The notes under the pieces are model-generated. The model had not been told where the DNA came from and made no database searches. It saw only the letters and a list, made by a program, of their open reading frames with translations. This document shows positions 12,099 to 25,079 of a stretch of DNA of 64,000 bases, one piece after another. Each line of letters starts with the position of its first letter. The first letter of the stretch is position 1. Both the position numbers and the translations under genes were made by a program. The DNA is from Tilletia caries (Eukaryota; Basidiomycota; Exobasidiomycetes; Tilletiales; Tilletiaceae). Location of the stretch: positions 992,001-1,056,000 of the forward strand of contig JALUTQ010000037.1 of the NCBI GenBank assembly GCA_032718865.1, given 5' to 3'.

Positions 12099-12431
12099 AA
12101 CGACCTTGCCTGATCTCCCACCTCAAGACTATCAGCCCGAGGACTGTTCATAGCCGTCGCTGACTCGACCCTGTAATTTACCTGCTCGCATTCCCTTCAG
12201 CTGTGACCGTCCTGCTTCTGAGGCCTCCGTCCACCGCATCTACGTATAGAGCGGCGGTGAGTCGTGTCTGCCTGGTCGTGAACAGAGGATGGTGGGATGG
12301 AAGTTGGAACCGGCTGAGTACCGTGCTCGGGGACTATAGATAGAAGAAGCGAGTAAACAAAGTCGCAACGCGTTGACCTTCGCGTTCGTGTTGTTGTTGT
12401 TGTTGTTCCCGACGATAAGCATCTGGACAGA
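12099..12431. other. Spacer between carbonic anhydrase and molybdenum cofactor gene (333 bases)
   Basis: 3' flank of one gene and upstream region of the next, both on the plus strand. It contains a short (GTT)n run near 12390. No further feature supported. Confidence 0.6.
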
Positions 12432-15400
12432 ATGCCACTGACAGCTAAGCGTTCGACATACACAGCCTCTGCGGCGCCGGCCTCGGAAGCCTTCGGTGGG
12501 CCCAGCGTGCGTGGTGGCGGCGGCGGCGGCGGTGGTGGTGGGACTGCGGCCAGTGCTGGCTTTACCGGCGTAGGCTCCCTTGCTGGCGGCGGCGGCGGCG
12601 GCGGGACGATCAATCATGCCGCTCCCTCGACTCGCAACGCGGCCCCCTCGACCCGGCTGGCCCCAAGCGTCGCACAGCAGGGCACGTACGCGACAGTGCC
12701 CTCCGAATACATATACACCGTCGGCATCCTCACCATCTCCGACACCGCCGCAAAGCACCCGGACACCGACACCTCCGGGCCTTGGATCCGCTCCGTGCTC
12801 GAGTCCCACCCGGCCGATGCCTTTCGTATTGTCGGACAGGCTACCGTTCGGGATGAGATCGAGCAGATTCGCAAGTATGTCAAGCTGTGGACTGATCAGC
12901 ATCGATGTGCGCTTGTCCTCACCACCGGAGGAACGGGCTTTGGCGTACGCGATTCGACTACAGAGGTATGTTCGCACGCACTCATGAATCGCCGCATACA
13001 GTCAGGTTGGCACTGATACGTACTCTTCATGCTTTCAGGCCATCACGCCGCTCATTACAAAAATGACGCCGGCACTGACACACGCGCTTACGACCTTCTC
13101 GCTCAAGAAGACCACCTACGCCGTCCTCTCGCGCGCCATCACGGGAATCCGGCAGCCGGCAGGGCACGGCACCCCAGGCACGCTCATCGTCTGCATGCCC
13201 GGAAGCATTAAGGCCGTGCGCGATTACTGCGACTTCCTCTTCGGCGATGCCAACCCAGGGCTCATCCTGCACGCCCTTGACCTCGTCCAAGGTGGGACCG
13301 GCAAAGAGGTGCATAAGGAGATGTCACAAGCGGGCGGCTCGGTACATGCGCGGACGAGCTCGAGCTCGAGCAGTAGTGGGATCGGAAGCTACTCCCCTAG
13401 CGTTGCGCAGTTCTCGGCCGCAGGGAAGCTGGGCACGCATATCGCCGCTGCCTCGCTCCATTCTCATGTGCATTCGCAGGGAGTTCAGTCCCATCAGAGT
13501 CCCCGGCCACGGACCGTCCAAGGAACGGACGGAGGCGCGGCCTACATCACGCATGATCCCACCGGCGCAGCTTCTACCCGACACCGCATCTCCCCCTATC
13601 CCATCCTCGATCTCGACCAGGCACTCGGCTTGATCGATCGTTTCACCCCTTCGCCCAACATGCCCCGGATCACCACCTCCACCAACCCAGGGCTGTCCGG
13701 AACGCCGCTGGTCACAACCACCTCGCTCTCCATCCTACCCACGCCCCATGCCGTCGGCTCCGGGCTGCGCGGACACGTCCTTGCCGAAGACGTACGCGCC
13801 ACGGCTGACTTGCCCTCCGGCCCGACCTCCAATGTGGACGGATACGCGGTCAGCGCCAACGACACTGCCATTGGCGAGTACAAAGTCATCACGGCGTCCA
13901 CGCTCGCCCGGAGACTGCGGGACGGCGCAGCGGGCGCGAGCATGCCTCGCCACGGCGAAGTCTACCGCATCAACACTGGCCAAGGCTTGCCACTAGGGAC
14001 CGCCGCGGTCGTCATGGTGGAAGACACTGTACTTGTCGAGGCTGCGCTTTCGAGCTCGGCTACTGCTCCCGCTGGTGAGGAGAGGAGGATCCGGATCCTG
14101 GCGCAGGTCGACGTTGGTGAGAACGTGAGGCCGAAGGGGAGCGATGTGAGCAAGGGCACGGTCGTTTTGCAGAAGGGGACTACGCTGGGCGCACTGGGAG
14201 GTGAAATTGGCACATTGGCGTTTGTGGGACGCAAGGAGGTGAGACAGATTTGAATAAGCCCGGATTTTGAGGCATGCTCAGAAAAAAAGGGATTCAATCC
14301 CCTCTCTTTTTTCGCTTCCAGGTGCTCGTCTATCCCAAACCTCGTGTTGCCGTGCTTTCCACCGGCACAGAGCTCCTGGACGTCTCCCTGGCCCCGGGGA
14401 TGAAGCGAACCGCCGAAGAAGGCGGCGCGTCGCCCCGCTCCGTCGGTGCGGCCGTTCTGGCCGCTGCGGAGATCACGGCCCAACAGCAGCCCTGGGGCTT
14501 CACTGTCTATGACTCCAATCGGCCTGGGCTGATTGCTGCGATTGAAGGCCAGGGCTTTGAGGTTATTGACTTGGGCATTGTTGGTGATGAGTGAGTCCCT
14601 CGCTTCTTTCACCTTTCTCAAGGGTAAGGTTTCCCCCTGCTATTCGTTTTTCTCTGACACTTCCGTGGCACCTGTCCACCTTGCAGTCTCGAATCCACGA
14701 CGAAGGCATTGCGACGAGGATTGAAGCATGCCGACATTGTGATTACCACAGGCGGGACGTCTATGGGCGAGAGTGACTTGCTGAAGCCGATCATCGAGCG
14801 CGAGCTGCGAGGCGCGATTCACTTCGGACGAGTGGCCATGAAGCCAGGCAAGGTGAGCGACTCCGCATACATGACCAACTGATTCCTTACACAAACAAGC
14901 GTCGTTCAAAATGCTGAACGCACACTACTTTCCCCAGCCAACCACGTTCGCAACGATCGCTGCCACAGACCCGAACGAGATCGACCGGCTCCTCTTCGCC
15001 CTACCGGGCAACCCAGCCTCAGCCCTCGTCTGCTTCTACGTCTTTGTTCTCCCCTCCCTCCGCAAGCTAGCCGGCTACAACCCAACGACGCCCCTAAGCA
15101 TGCACCAGCAATATGCCGAGCGAGGCGGCGGCCGCGCGGGGATGGGTGGGATGGGCGCCTCGGTCGAGGATGACAGTCGGGAGCCGATGGGTAATCCGTG
15201 GAGCCTTCCTAAGGTGACGGTCGTGCTGGCGCAGAGCGTGATGACGGATTCTAGGCCGGAGTTTCATCGGGTCGTAGTGCGGGCGGAGAATGGACAGTTC
15301 GTGGCTTATAGCACGGGCAGTCAGCGGAGCAGGTACGTAACACCTTCACCCAGCATTGCTATCTTTTTCCTGTTGTTGATTGTCCTCTTCTTGAATGCTG

Positions 15401-15549
15401 ACCTTTCCGCTGGCTTGGGATGAATACACAGTGGAATGCACTCGATGGCGACGGCCAATGCACTCGTGTGTGTACCGGCTCGGAGGAAGGACACGCCCAT
15501 CTATCGCATCGAGGCTGGGGAGAAGGTGGAAGCCATCTTGCTCGGCTGA
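12432..15549 (+). CDS. Gephyrin-type molybdenum cofactor biosynthesis protein (MogA-MoeA fusion)
   Basis: Six exons: 12432-12965, 13039-14238, 14322-14590, 14687-14852, 14938-15332 and 15432-15549, 893 residues. It would adenylate molybdopterin (MogA part) and insert molybdate (MoeA part) in the cytosol. The N-terminal ~85 residues are Gly-rich disorder. The MogA domain follows with TVGILTISDTAA, LVLTTGGTGFGVRDSTTE and PGTLIVCMPGS. A disordered linker with Ser runs (about 290-370) leads to the MoeA half: GHVLAEDVRA, LPSGPTSNVDGYAV, YRINTGQGLP, KPRVAVLSTGTELLDV, IVITTGGTSMGESD, and LFALPGNPASALVCFYVFV. Domain order G-then-E is that of animal gephyrin, the reverse of plant Cnx1. Its presence implies nitrate reductase, sulfite oxidase or xanthine dehydrogenase elsewhere. 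Confidence 0.95.
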
Positions 15550-16733
15550 GCGCTGAGCCTCAATAGCGGCACCACATACACCGCCCCGAACATCCAACCC
15601 ACTCGCGTTTCCTTTATCAAGACTGCAGGCCTCGCACCCTCTTCCATGCTTTCCCCATTCGGTTTTGGTTTCTCTCCATGTTTAGGGTATGTATTTGGAA
15701 ATCTATAGACGTGTCGACCATTATCCTTTCCTTTCGCAACAGGTCTTTTCTCCTGGATACGTTACTCAACCGCGCGCTGGTGCCGACGTGGAAGTTCAGC
15801 CTCTGGATCGAGCAAGAAGTAACCTAGCGATGGATCGCTTACGCTGCTGAAGGGGAGGCAGGAATGCAGGGGCCGAGAGCAGGTTTTCGATTCGGGGGGG
15901 GGGGGAGAGGGAGAGAGAGAATCTATTGGCCCTGGCTCCCGCTCCCGCTGCCGCCGCCCCGTTCCCAACGATGGGAGAGACATCCTCGTTCCCAGTCGAG
16001 ACCTTGCTACCCCGACGACTCTTCGGCAACAGACTCGCACCCTCCAACACCACGACACGTAGTACTGGAAACTGCAGAAATTATGAGTATATATATACAC
16101 GCAAACATCATCGCTGGGCCACCAGACCCTGGAAGACTGGGTCGACACTCGACGACACTCGACTCCCATTCATTCGGTTTTGCACCCGCAATGGAAGTAA
16201 GTATCAACACGTCCAGCAGGTTCTTTGTACAGGCCGTTTCATCATTCAGACGGCGCTGCCTCACCGGAGGAATATGGTGCGATTCCAGGCAGACGGTGCT
16301 TCTCCGAGGATTCGAGCGCTTCTGCTGAGCGCAGAGAGCGCGTCAAAACGTATACGATACGCGTGATCTGCCCTAGAGTCTGTTCTGCCTGGAGAAGGAA
16401 GAGAAAGGATATAGGGAAGGTTCAGCGGTCAGCAGTAAGCACTGTCTCTTGCTTCGTGCGGGGTCCGGCCAAGGTAGCCAGAAAAAAGTGGGAAAGAGGT
16501 CGCTCGCACGTAATGGGACGGTCTGCGTCCATTCTCGATACGCAGATGTTCCCTCCTGCTTCCCTCGAAGAAGAGACATCTAGAATATGCGATTGTGTTG
16601 ATGAGCGATGGGTGACATAGACAATGCCTGCAGGCGTACGGACGGAAAAGAATGACATCGGGGTGGAGTCGGTGGAGACATGGGTCGTGGACAGGTAGGA
16701 TGGCGACGGCGAAGGGCGGCGGCAGGAGTCGAC
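15550..16733. other. Convergent intergenic region, 1.18 kb
   Basis: It separates the 3' ends of a plus-strand and a minus-strand gene. Open frames of up to about 150 codons overlap on both strands, but none has a signal peptide, domain or convincing splice frame. A G-run followed by GA repeats is at about 15894-15919. I call no gene here. Confidence 0.5.
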
Positions 16734-19700
16734 TCACAACGCTGCCTCGGCAGCGATCTGCATGGCAACGTCGTCGATCATCTGTGCCACGACGGCATCT
16801 TCAGCTTCTGTGAGCTGCGGCACCAAGTCGTGAAACTCCGACAGATCCTCCTCGTGCTGCTCTTCTTCTGCGATGACAACGTCGACCTGTTCTTGATCTG
16901 CGCCGGCCCCGCCGCTTTGCTCTTCGTGAATTTCGGGCTTGGCCTCATCACCGTTCGTGACCGCCGCTGGCTCCGACTGCACGTCTTCTGTCTCCGGCTT
17001 TGTGTCGGCCTTCGACTTTTTCTCGCAAGCACGTTCGCGTTCTTCGCGCGCTTTGTTTCGCCCTGCCTCGCGGGCTGCTTCCCGCTCCCGTTCGCGGGTC
17101 ATGTCACGGTAGTCTTTGAACTGCGGGAAGTCAACATGATCGTCAGCTTTTCTGTTTCTCTCATTTCTCAGCTAGGAGTTTTCACGATCTCGAACACTCA
17201 CCAAGCTGTCCAAAGCCCTGAACAAAGTATGTTGAGGCAGGCCCATCAACATCTGTCCCAGTCTCGCTCGTACATCCGCATCGCTCCAGCCAGCCGCAGG
17301 CGCCATCTCCTGCACCAAGTCAAATAGCGCGACTGAACACAAGCCGGCAACAGATTGTGCGTGACCGGGCCCAAATAGATCCGCAGTGGCCGCGACGGTC
17401 AGCGGGTTCGGGCCCATCGTAGACGCTGATCGTATCTTGGCAGCCGTCGTCGTCGGCAAGATGTATCGCTCCGGTTTGCCTTGCCCGAGCCGACCGAAAA
17501 TCTGTCCCATCGCCCAGACCGAGTTGGCGTCCGTTCCCTCCGCTGCGTGGGACTCCGGTTCATCCTCATTTTTGGCGGCAGCATCAGTCGACGAACTCTC
17601 AAAGTACTCGCGCAAGAAGCGACGCCGCTCCCGTCCGCTGCCGACGAACGACTTGGTCAACCAAATCTGAAGTATGTCGTCAATCGTCGGTTCTTGATCA
17701 GGGTCTTCGACGTAGATCTTCGATCGCCAAGGGTTAGGAATCAGTTCTCCGCCCGTGCTCGAAGGTGGGGCCTCGAATGACGAGAGGAAGTCCTCAATAT
17801 CACCGGTTCGGAGCCACTCGGTTTGACGGACCGGAAAGGCGCGGTCGAGATGTACCACGATGGTCGTCATGGCAGCGAGTGGATCTTCAGCATCTCGCAG
17901 ACGGAAGAGGGGCGGCAGTGCATTCAAGGCGAGCTTTTGAGAGTCGGGCTCCGCTGCAGCTTTGGTGCTATCCGCTGCCTCGGTATCATGAGGATCCGCA
18001 TCCTCAGCCTTGGTCTCAGCATTAGTCTCAGCCATCTTGACGTCGACCAGGGCTGCGCCATGTGCTGAACGCAGTTTACTCAACGAGATCGGCACATAAT
18101 TCCGTTGCTCATCGTCGCGAGCTTCGAGCTGTGCATATGAAAGAGAGATAGAGTCAATGACCATAACGAGAAGTCATTCTTCAGGCTCAATTCAGACTGA
18201 CCAGTATACCCTTGCACACCATCCAATCTTGTACTTTGGCCGCGCCCTTCCCGTCCTTTGACCTTTTCGCTTCTGCTTGTCGAGCAAGCGCAGCGGAGCG
18301 TGTGTCAATATCGATCTCAACCCGTCGTTCGTCCCGGAAGATTCGAAGTGCGTGGATGACGTCCGCATCGATATGGATTCGCTTTTGCGCCTGCGCGTAT
18401 ATCAGCGTGATCCTGTTGTTGGCAGGCTGTGGCGGAGCTTTGGAGAATGGCGTCCAGGAATTTGCAGGAGTCGGGTCGGTTTGTTCTACCGCTTCTGCTG
18501 AAGGAACAACTTGTTCTGATGCTACCGTGCCGTTTTCCTCCGCTTCAGGCTTCGAAACATCTTCGCCCGTTGTCCCGTTGGCAGCCGTATCGTCGACTGC
18601 GGACTTGCCTGCTTCCTCAGTTGTCTGGTCGGCCGCTTCCGCCTTGATGCTGGACGCTTCGCCTAACACGCTCTCCTTCTCCGTCTCAGCAGCTTCTTCT
18701 TCCAGTCGAATGCTGCTGCTCGCTGGCTCAGTACCGGTGCCATCCGCTTGCACGCCGCCCGTCTTGACCTCTTCTGTCGCCTCGCGTTTTGATGTAGTGA
18801 CGACTTCCGAGGTTGCTTCGACCGCAGACGACGTAGTGACGATACCGAAGCAGATACGCAGTCTGCAGGTCTCGGGATGATTCCACGCAGTGGACCGCTT
18901 TCCTTCTTGCTTGTCTTTTCCTTTGGCCTTCCCCTTTCCCTTCCCTTTTGCGTCCACATTTGTTTTCGAAGTGCTGGCAGTCTCCGAGGCCTTCTTGCCG
19001 TCCTGCGCCACTCGAGTTGTTGTTTCGGATGGTAACGCCTCCTCGACTTTCTCCGCATCCGTCTGGCTTCCGTCGGCCGGCTGAGCGCTATCGATCACCT
19101 CGGATGCTTTGGCCTGATCTGTCTCCATTGTCTCCGACTCTGCCGTCACGGCTTGTGCAGGAGGCACGTCCGGAAGCGTAACCACCTCGGCAGCCGCTCC
19201 GTTGCTTTGGGACTGCGAGTCCGCAGGGACAGCAGAGGGATGATCGCCCGCCGTCGAAGTGCTGTGATCTGCCTCTTTGACTCCGGCTTTCTGCTCGCTC
19301 CTATCCTCGTCAGACTCGACGTCACTGTCGCTATCTGCCTCCAGATCGTCACGGTCTCGCTCCCCGTCCCGCCCATCGTCATCCTCACTCCCGTCGCTGT
19401 CTCCGTGGTCTTCGTCCGATCCGCGAACTTTACCACGATCGCCCTGCGACCCGCCTTTGGTCGCTGCCGCCGACAACAATGCCGCACCGTCGTCGAGGGT
19501 CCACTCCCAAGCCACCGCCCCGCCAAAGGACATGCCTACGACACGCAGGTCTGTCGTGCCCCGCCGATTAATATCCGCTTTACTTTTTGGGCCGGTCGGC
19601 ACTGCAGCGCCGAGCCCGGAACCAGCGACGACTTTCGCAGGTAGCGTAGCCATTCCACCTGAAGCGGACGCCGAACCGACGCCGCTTCCTGCTGGCCCGC

Positions 19701-21997
19701 CTCCGCTTCGACCGGCAAAAGCAGCGCTCTGAGAACTTTGAGAGTTTCGGCCTGGGCCGCCAAAGGAATCTCGTCCGGAAGCGCCTGCTGCGGAACCGCC
19801 TTTGGGCTGGCCGCGGAAGTCCCGAGTAAGATGCCGATGCTGTGCTGGAGACCTCTGTCTTGCGCCTCTGCCTTGTGGAGTCAAACTCGAGCTGTACGAT
19901 GACCCTGGGCCAGATGGACCTCGTCCGCCCGGCACACTAGCCCCACCTCCCGGCACGCCCGTACGTGGCAAGAAGCCCGGACCCTGTCGAGGTCCACGCT
20001 CCCTGCCTCCTGCATCGCGATCACGATCCGACCTGCCCCCTGGTCCATACCGATCTCGGTCGCGCTCACGATCGCGATCGCGATCGCGCCCATCTCGACT
20101 GTAGCGCGAGTCCTCTGAGCCAGCTATCGACGCACTGCGGAAATGCGAGGGTCCCGCAGCAGGTCCCGCTCCGCGAGGGCCAGAAGGCGTCCGCCCCATA
20201 CCCTGACCACCACCACCACCAAAGTCGCGTCCGCCCGGAGCACCAGGACCCCGTTGCGAAGGCGTGGTAAATCCGCCCATGCGAGGCCCGGAGGGTGTGC
20301 CAGCGCCGATTGGTCCCGGACCAGGGCCGCCACGATTGGAAACAGGCGAACTGAACTGACTCGGCCCGCCAGGTTTGCGCACTCCAGGTCCCATATGACC
20401 GGTCTGAGGACGCACCACACCGCTCGGACCAGTCGGGGGAGCGGGCAGGCTACTATGCCCCGCGGCAAAACTTCCTGGGGGACCTCCACCAGCACCAGAA
20501 TTAGGTCCATCAAACCGCGGCCGCTTCGCATTCCGCTGTCCTGCATTGTGCTGGTTCTGGTGATCGACTCTTCCGCCTCCTATTGACGGATGCGGACCGG
20601 CCATGGGCGCTGCAAAGCCGGAGCCGGAGCCCATGGGCGTGTACGTGCCAGGTGCTGCAGGAAGCTGAGTACGAGAATGGAAATTGGGCCCGCTGTTGCC
20701 GCCTTGAGGACCCGTGGGCATAGGCGAGGATTGCTGTGGCCCAAGAGAAGGTGCGGGTCCATGAGATGTCGTGTGACCTAGACGCATACCCGTGGGATTC
20801 ATGCCCATCGGTGCCATGGGACCAGAATGCGCTGGCCCCATGGCCGCGGGCGGGCCGCCAGCGTACGCATGTTGCGGATACGGAACTGACATGTGCTGCG
20901 GAGGCGCGCTATATTGGGGACCTGCCTGCGCGTAATACGACTGCTGCTGATGCTGCTGATACTGTTGAGCGGGAGGGGCCGGTTGCGCGTATGACTGTGC
21001 GGGGGGCTGCACCTGTTGTTGGTACGCATGCGGCTGATTATAGTGACCGCCCTGCATTTGAGATGCTCCCGCCGACGTCGCCGCTTGCTGTGCATAGTAC
21101 TGGTAGAGGAGAGAAACAGGTCCATATTCAGTTAAACGCATGGACGCTGCGAAGGAAATTTGAACACCAGAGCTTGGCCAGTGCGAAGCAAGATTGGGGG
21201 AAGGCGCACCTGCTGCCACTGCTGATGCCACTGAGCCTGTTGCTGATCATGAGAAACGGAAGGTGGAGGAGGAGGAGGAGGTTGCGCAGGTTGGGAGTGG
21301 GCCGGAGCGCTTGCGGCTTGTGCTGAAGCTCAGGAAGAAGAAGATCGGCAAGCGCGCACGAAGAGGGGTCGGGTGTGGAATGCGCGGGTGGCATGAAATG
21401 AGGTGGGAAAGACCATCGGCAGAATGAAGCGGAACGGCGAGGAAGGAAAAACGCGCAAGGCGACAGAGGGAAGCAAAGGAGGGCCAAAGCAGACGTGCGC
21501 GGATGAGAAAAGGTCAGGGGAAGAGAAGGAGGAAGGAAAGGGGAAAGGGAACGAGACAGGGAAGGGGAAAAGGAAGGAAGAAGGGAGAGAGGGAACGAGT
21601 AAGAACAGCGAACCGGGATTCGAGAGGCTCAGCCAGCCCTGCGCTCCGACGACAGAGCTTCCTCTCGAAGCTCCGCAGCCGCAGCGCAGACAAGAAGCCG
21701 TGCTCTTGCCCTCTGGAAGACGGGAAAGTGCGCCAACGACATCAACAGCCAGAGAATCCAAAGACTTTGAACCACTCACCCGCTGCAGCAGCATTCCCTC
21801 CGTACCCGTAGTTGGCATACGCGTTCGGAGCAGGACCGGCCGTGAGTCCGTTGCTGGGGCCCGCCTTCTTGGGCAGATTTGGCGAGCCGGCCTGCGTGTT
21901 GTTGAAGGGATACGACCTGAGCAAGAAAGCGCATACATCGTGAGCGCTCCAAGAAGAAAGGGAAGCCGACCCGCCGCCGACGTGCTCACCTCTTCAT
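16734..21997 (-). CDS. Large low-complexity, probably nuclear protein, family not recognised
   Basis: Six exons (minus): 21990-21997, 21780-21916, 21210-21322, 18202-21099, 17202-18128 and 16734-17120, 1489 residues. The N-terminal third is Gln/Tyr/Pro/Gly-rich (QQQSYYAQAGPQYS; a KRPRF basic patch) with RDRDRERDRDR runs. This is followed by acidic Ser/Asp stretches and a KGKGKGKAKGKD segment. Folded-looking islands are near 540-560 (TDLRVVGMSFGGAVAWEWTL), 900-960 (ITLIYAQAQKRIHIDADVIH) and the whole of exon 5 (IVVHLDRAFPVRQTEWL; SVAGLCSVALFDLVQEM). The tail is a charged coiled-coil-like helix (EREREAAREAGRNKAREERE). Composition resembles RNA-binding or transcription scaffolds, but I assign no family. 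The 8-base first coding exon is the least certain part. Confidence 0.75.
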
Positions 21998-22402
21998 GGC
22001 GGTATTGCGAGACCGCGGTGCCCGTCCAGATGCCTCACAGTGTCCTTGCTCGCACTGTCCGTCCTCGAACTTGGCCCTGCCTCTTGGTCGTGCGTGCGTG
22101 ATGCGTGATGGTCGAGCAGCGTGGTACAGGCAGTCAGAAATCAGAATGTACTCGTGCCGTGTCTGAGCGTGGTGGGAGCAAAATTATTCAGCACAAAATT
22201 TCTCGGCCGATTCATTCAGCATTCAGAGAACAAAGGGAAAGGAGGAAGCCACCGCCTCGCCCGCTGCCGCGCTGCCAATTGCCATGCTCTGCTGTCCAGT
22301 CCAAATGTCTGTCTGAATTGATTCTATGTAGACGCAAGCAACACTGGGCTGCTGTAAAGTATGATTCCCATCTAAAGAAAAGTAGAACTCCGACCATCTG
22401 CT
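21998..22402. other. Intergenic spacer (405 bases)
   Basis: Upstream of the large low-complexity gene and 3' of the sphingomyelinase gene, both minus strand. No motif I can defend. Confidence 0.55.
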
Positions 22403-25079
22403 TCAGCCTTGCACCGAACCAAAGCCCTGCGTGCACTGCTTGCCCAGCGGTCCCGAGCCCGAACGCATGTAACAGATCTTGGCGCCCACGCACTCGGCCG
22501 ATGTGCACGCCGGCGAGTGAGAGCTGTTTCGGCCCTGGTAGAACGTGAAGGTCTGCACGAGCTCCGGTCGGGCCTCCATTTCGTCCGTCAGGGCGGACCA
22601 GAAGGTCGCGTTGAGAGGGGCGTCGACGGGCCACGTTGCATTGCCTTCCCCGCTCAGTTGCACGGGACCTGTGTACGTCCCCTTGGCGACGGAGGCGCTG
22701 AAGTTGGAGTATGCTGCGCGGGCAGAGTACAGGTGTTGGAACGTGGGTCCTTCGCCGGGGGCGGGTTGAACGTCTTGCAATTGGGTGTAGTACTGGTGCA
22801 CGTCAAGAACGCTGTATGTCTCCGGATCGACGTCGTAGAATCGGAGGGAAGGGTTGATGGATGAGCCCGGGGTGATCGAGGGACTGTCGAAGAGCGAGCA
22901 GAAAAAACTCATAGAGTCAGCACAAGCGTCCATACATAGCAATTGAGCAACCTGCAACACGGAGCCCGGACCGGAACTCACCCCATGAATGCGTTAGCAA
23001 CGGCGTTCACGGTCGCCCGGCTCGTTCCATTGTTCGCGTAGAAGACGTAAAATTGATCCTCATGCGTGTGACCAAAGAAGATGCCAGCGATGGTGCGAGG
23101 CGAGAACCGGTCGACAATCTGGTAAAACAGGTTGGTTGGGTTGTCCAGACCGTTCGAGCCATCCCAGCCAGTGAGGACGTGCCCGACGATCCAGACGCGC
23201 TCCTTGTTATCTTCGGCCTTCTGAAGCTCGTCAGTCAGGAAGCGAAGCATGCCTGAGTTGTCCGGGTTGGTCGTGTTGATGTTCGTGACTGTGAACGGTT
23301 GTCAAAGGCTTTGTCAGCCGCCAACGATAAAGGTGCGTTCGACACAGGGAAGAAATACTCACAGATGTTGCCCCTGTACCAGAACTAGAGATCACGGATA
23401 CGTCCATGTCAGCGGACCCTCTGTCAATCTGTGTGGCGATCTTGGGTACTCACATCCGTGTTGACAGTAATGACGCGAAGCCCGTGACGGGGAGACACAG
23501 AGTAGCCGGCATAATGCGCAGCGGCCTGACGCGCCTCAAGGGGGTTCAGCCATCCCTCAGCCTGCCAGAGACGGGCGTTGTTGTCCCAGTCCCAGCTGAA
23601 CTGCTCCCCACGGCCGTCGGGCAGCGAGTGTGGCGAAGCAGTGTCCGAAGGCGACGAGTCGTGGTTGCCAATCGCGGCATAGACCGGAGTAGTCGGACCG
23701 AAGAAGTATCGCATCGCGTCGAAGAGGGCCTGCTGAGTGTAGTATGTCAAATCCCGCGAGAGATGCCAGTTGGCGTCATGGGTGACCATGTCACCAGTGT
23801 ACAGAGCCATGTCCACAGGTCCGTTGTTAATCTTGTTCACGCTCTCGAGTGCGGCGACAACGAGGGACCAGGGGGCGTCGCACTTGCGATTACCCCAGTA
23901 CGCCGCGGTCGCGCTAATGTTAGAAGAGTCGAGTTTGGCAGGGTAGGAGGGGCCAGTGCCGAGCAAAGTAACTGCGTTGGGAGCCACGGTCGTGTTGAAG
24001 GAGTCGGCGCGGCAACACTGTCCACTTGTGCAGGCCGCCTCGGACCCAATCAAGAATCGAGGATCGACGTGAATGTCAGAGAAATGGAGGACGCGAAGCA
24101 GGCGGTTTTCTTGCTTGGGGAACAGCGCGTTAAGGATGCCTCCAATGATGGGAAGCTGAGGAGAACCGGATTTGAAAGCTACATTAGGAAGTCCGGCGCG
24201 GGGCTGTCTTCGTCCGCCGAACCAGTTGTTCAGGAAGTCCTCGGTCAGCTCGCGAGGGGCGGGAAGCGGGCACTTTCCGAGCACGTTGGCACAGATGTAC
24301 TGGGCGTCGGTGCTGTTGGGCGAAGTAAAGTCGGCGTACGAGAGGACTTGAGTGCTCGTGCCACCGAGTGTTTCGGCGGCGTAGGTACGGTTGCAGGCAA
24401 CATCGACGGTAGGATTCGTTTTGTACTTGTAAAGCCGGCAGAGGTTTTGCATAACGACAGGCGCCGAAGCCGGGTCAGCCCTGGCAAGAGCCTGACCGAG
24501 CTTAACGGAGGCAATGCATTTGTTGCAGTCGGTGTCGCTTCCAGCGATAATACTGGAAATGTTGGCCTGAACCCCCTCTGCGTACGATGCCGGAGGTCGG
24601 GCGGTGGCGGACGCTTTCGGCAGGACGGCATCACCTGCGGGAGGCAGAGTCGGCAAGACAGTCGGGTTGGCGAGCTCATCTGGGAAGTACTTGTTGGCAA
24701 AGAGGCCTCCGCTGACGGCGTTTATGACAGCGGGCCGAGGCAACACTGACGGAGGGTTCGCGGTCTGGTAGTACTTCTTGAAGGGACCGGAGAACTCGGT
24801 AGGAGCTGCGTATGCCGTCAAAAGCGTACGTGTCGAGGTTGCACTCGACTGCTTGGGAAGAATGGCGTTGGACGAGGACACCAGGCAGAACGCGAGGGCC
24901 CCGCTAAGGGAGAGGGTGGCGAAAATACGCATAGCTGTCCTCCAATTCCCAGCTGAGGTGGGTCCTTTGGATGATAGTCTAGAGGACGATGAGGATAGAA
25001 GCGGTTGCTTCTCTGGATCGACTTGACTACTGAGGTCTTTCCTTGGGCGGGGGGGATCCTCAATCGCTTTCAGTTGCAT
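22403..25079 (-). CDS. Membrane-anchored acid sphingomyelinase-like phosphodiesterase
   Basis: Four exons (minus): 23454-25079, 23363-23384 (22 bases), 22982-23288 and 22403-22883, 811 residues. The architecture is a cytosolic tail, one signal-anchor helix (about 50-72, ATLSLSGALAFCLVSSS), a saposin-like segment with paired Cys (DTDCNKCIASVKLGQALA), then a calcineurin-type metallophosphoesterase. Metal-binding motifs are all present: HFSDIHVDP, YTGDMVTHD, AIGNHDSSP, WIVGHVL and FFGHTHEDQF. Conserved Cys follow the first motif (CTSGQCCRAD). The family hydrolyses sphingomyelin or related phosphodiesters in acid compartments; some fungal relatives act on other lipids or polyphosphate, so the substrate is open. 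The tail holds EKQPLL, matching the acidic dileucine vacuolar sorting signal. Confidence 0.92.

Noticed and set aside
15762..16620. One or more genes in the 1.18 kb spacer after the molybdenum cofactor gene
   Set aside because: Overlapping open frames on both strands, none with domain, signal peptide or consistent splice joins.
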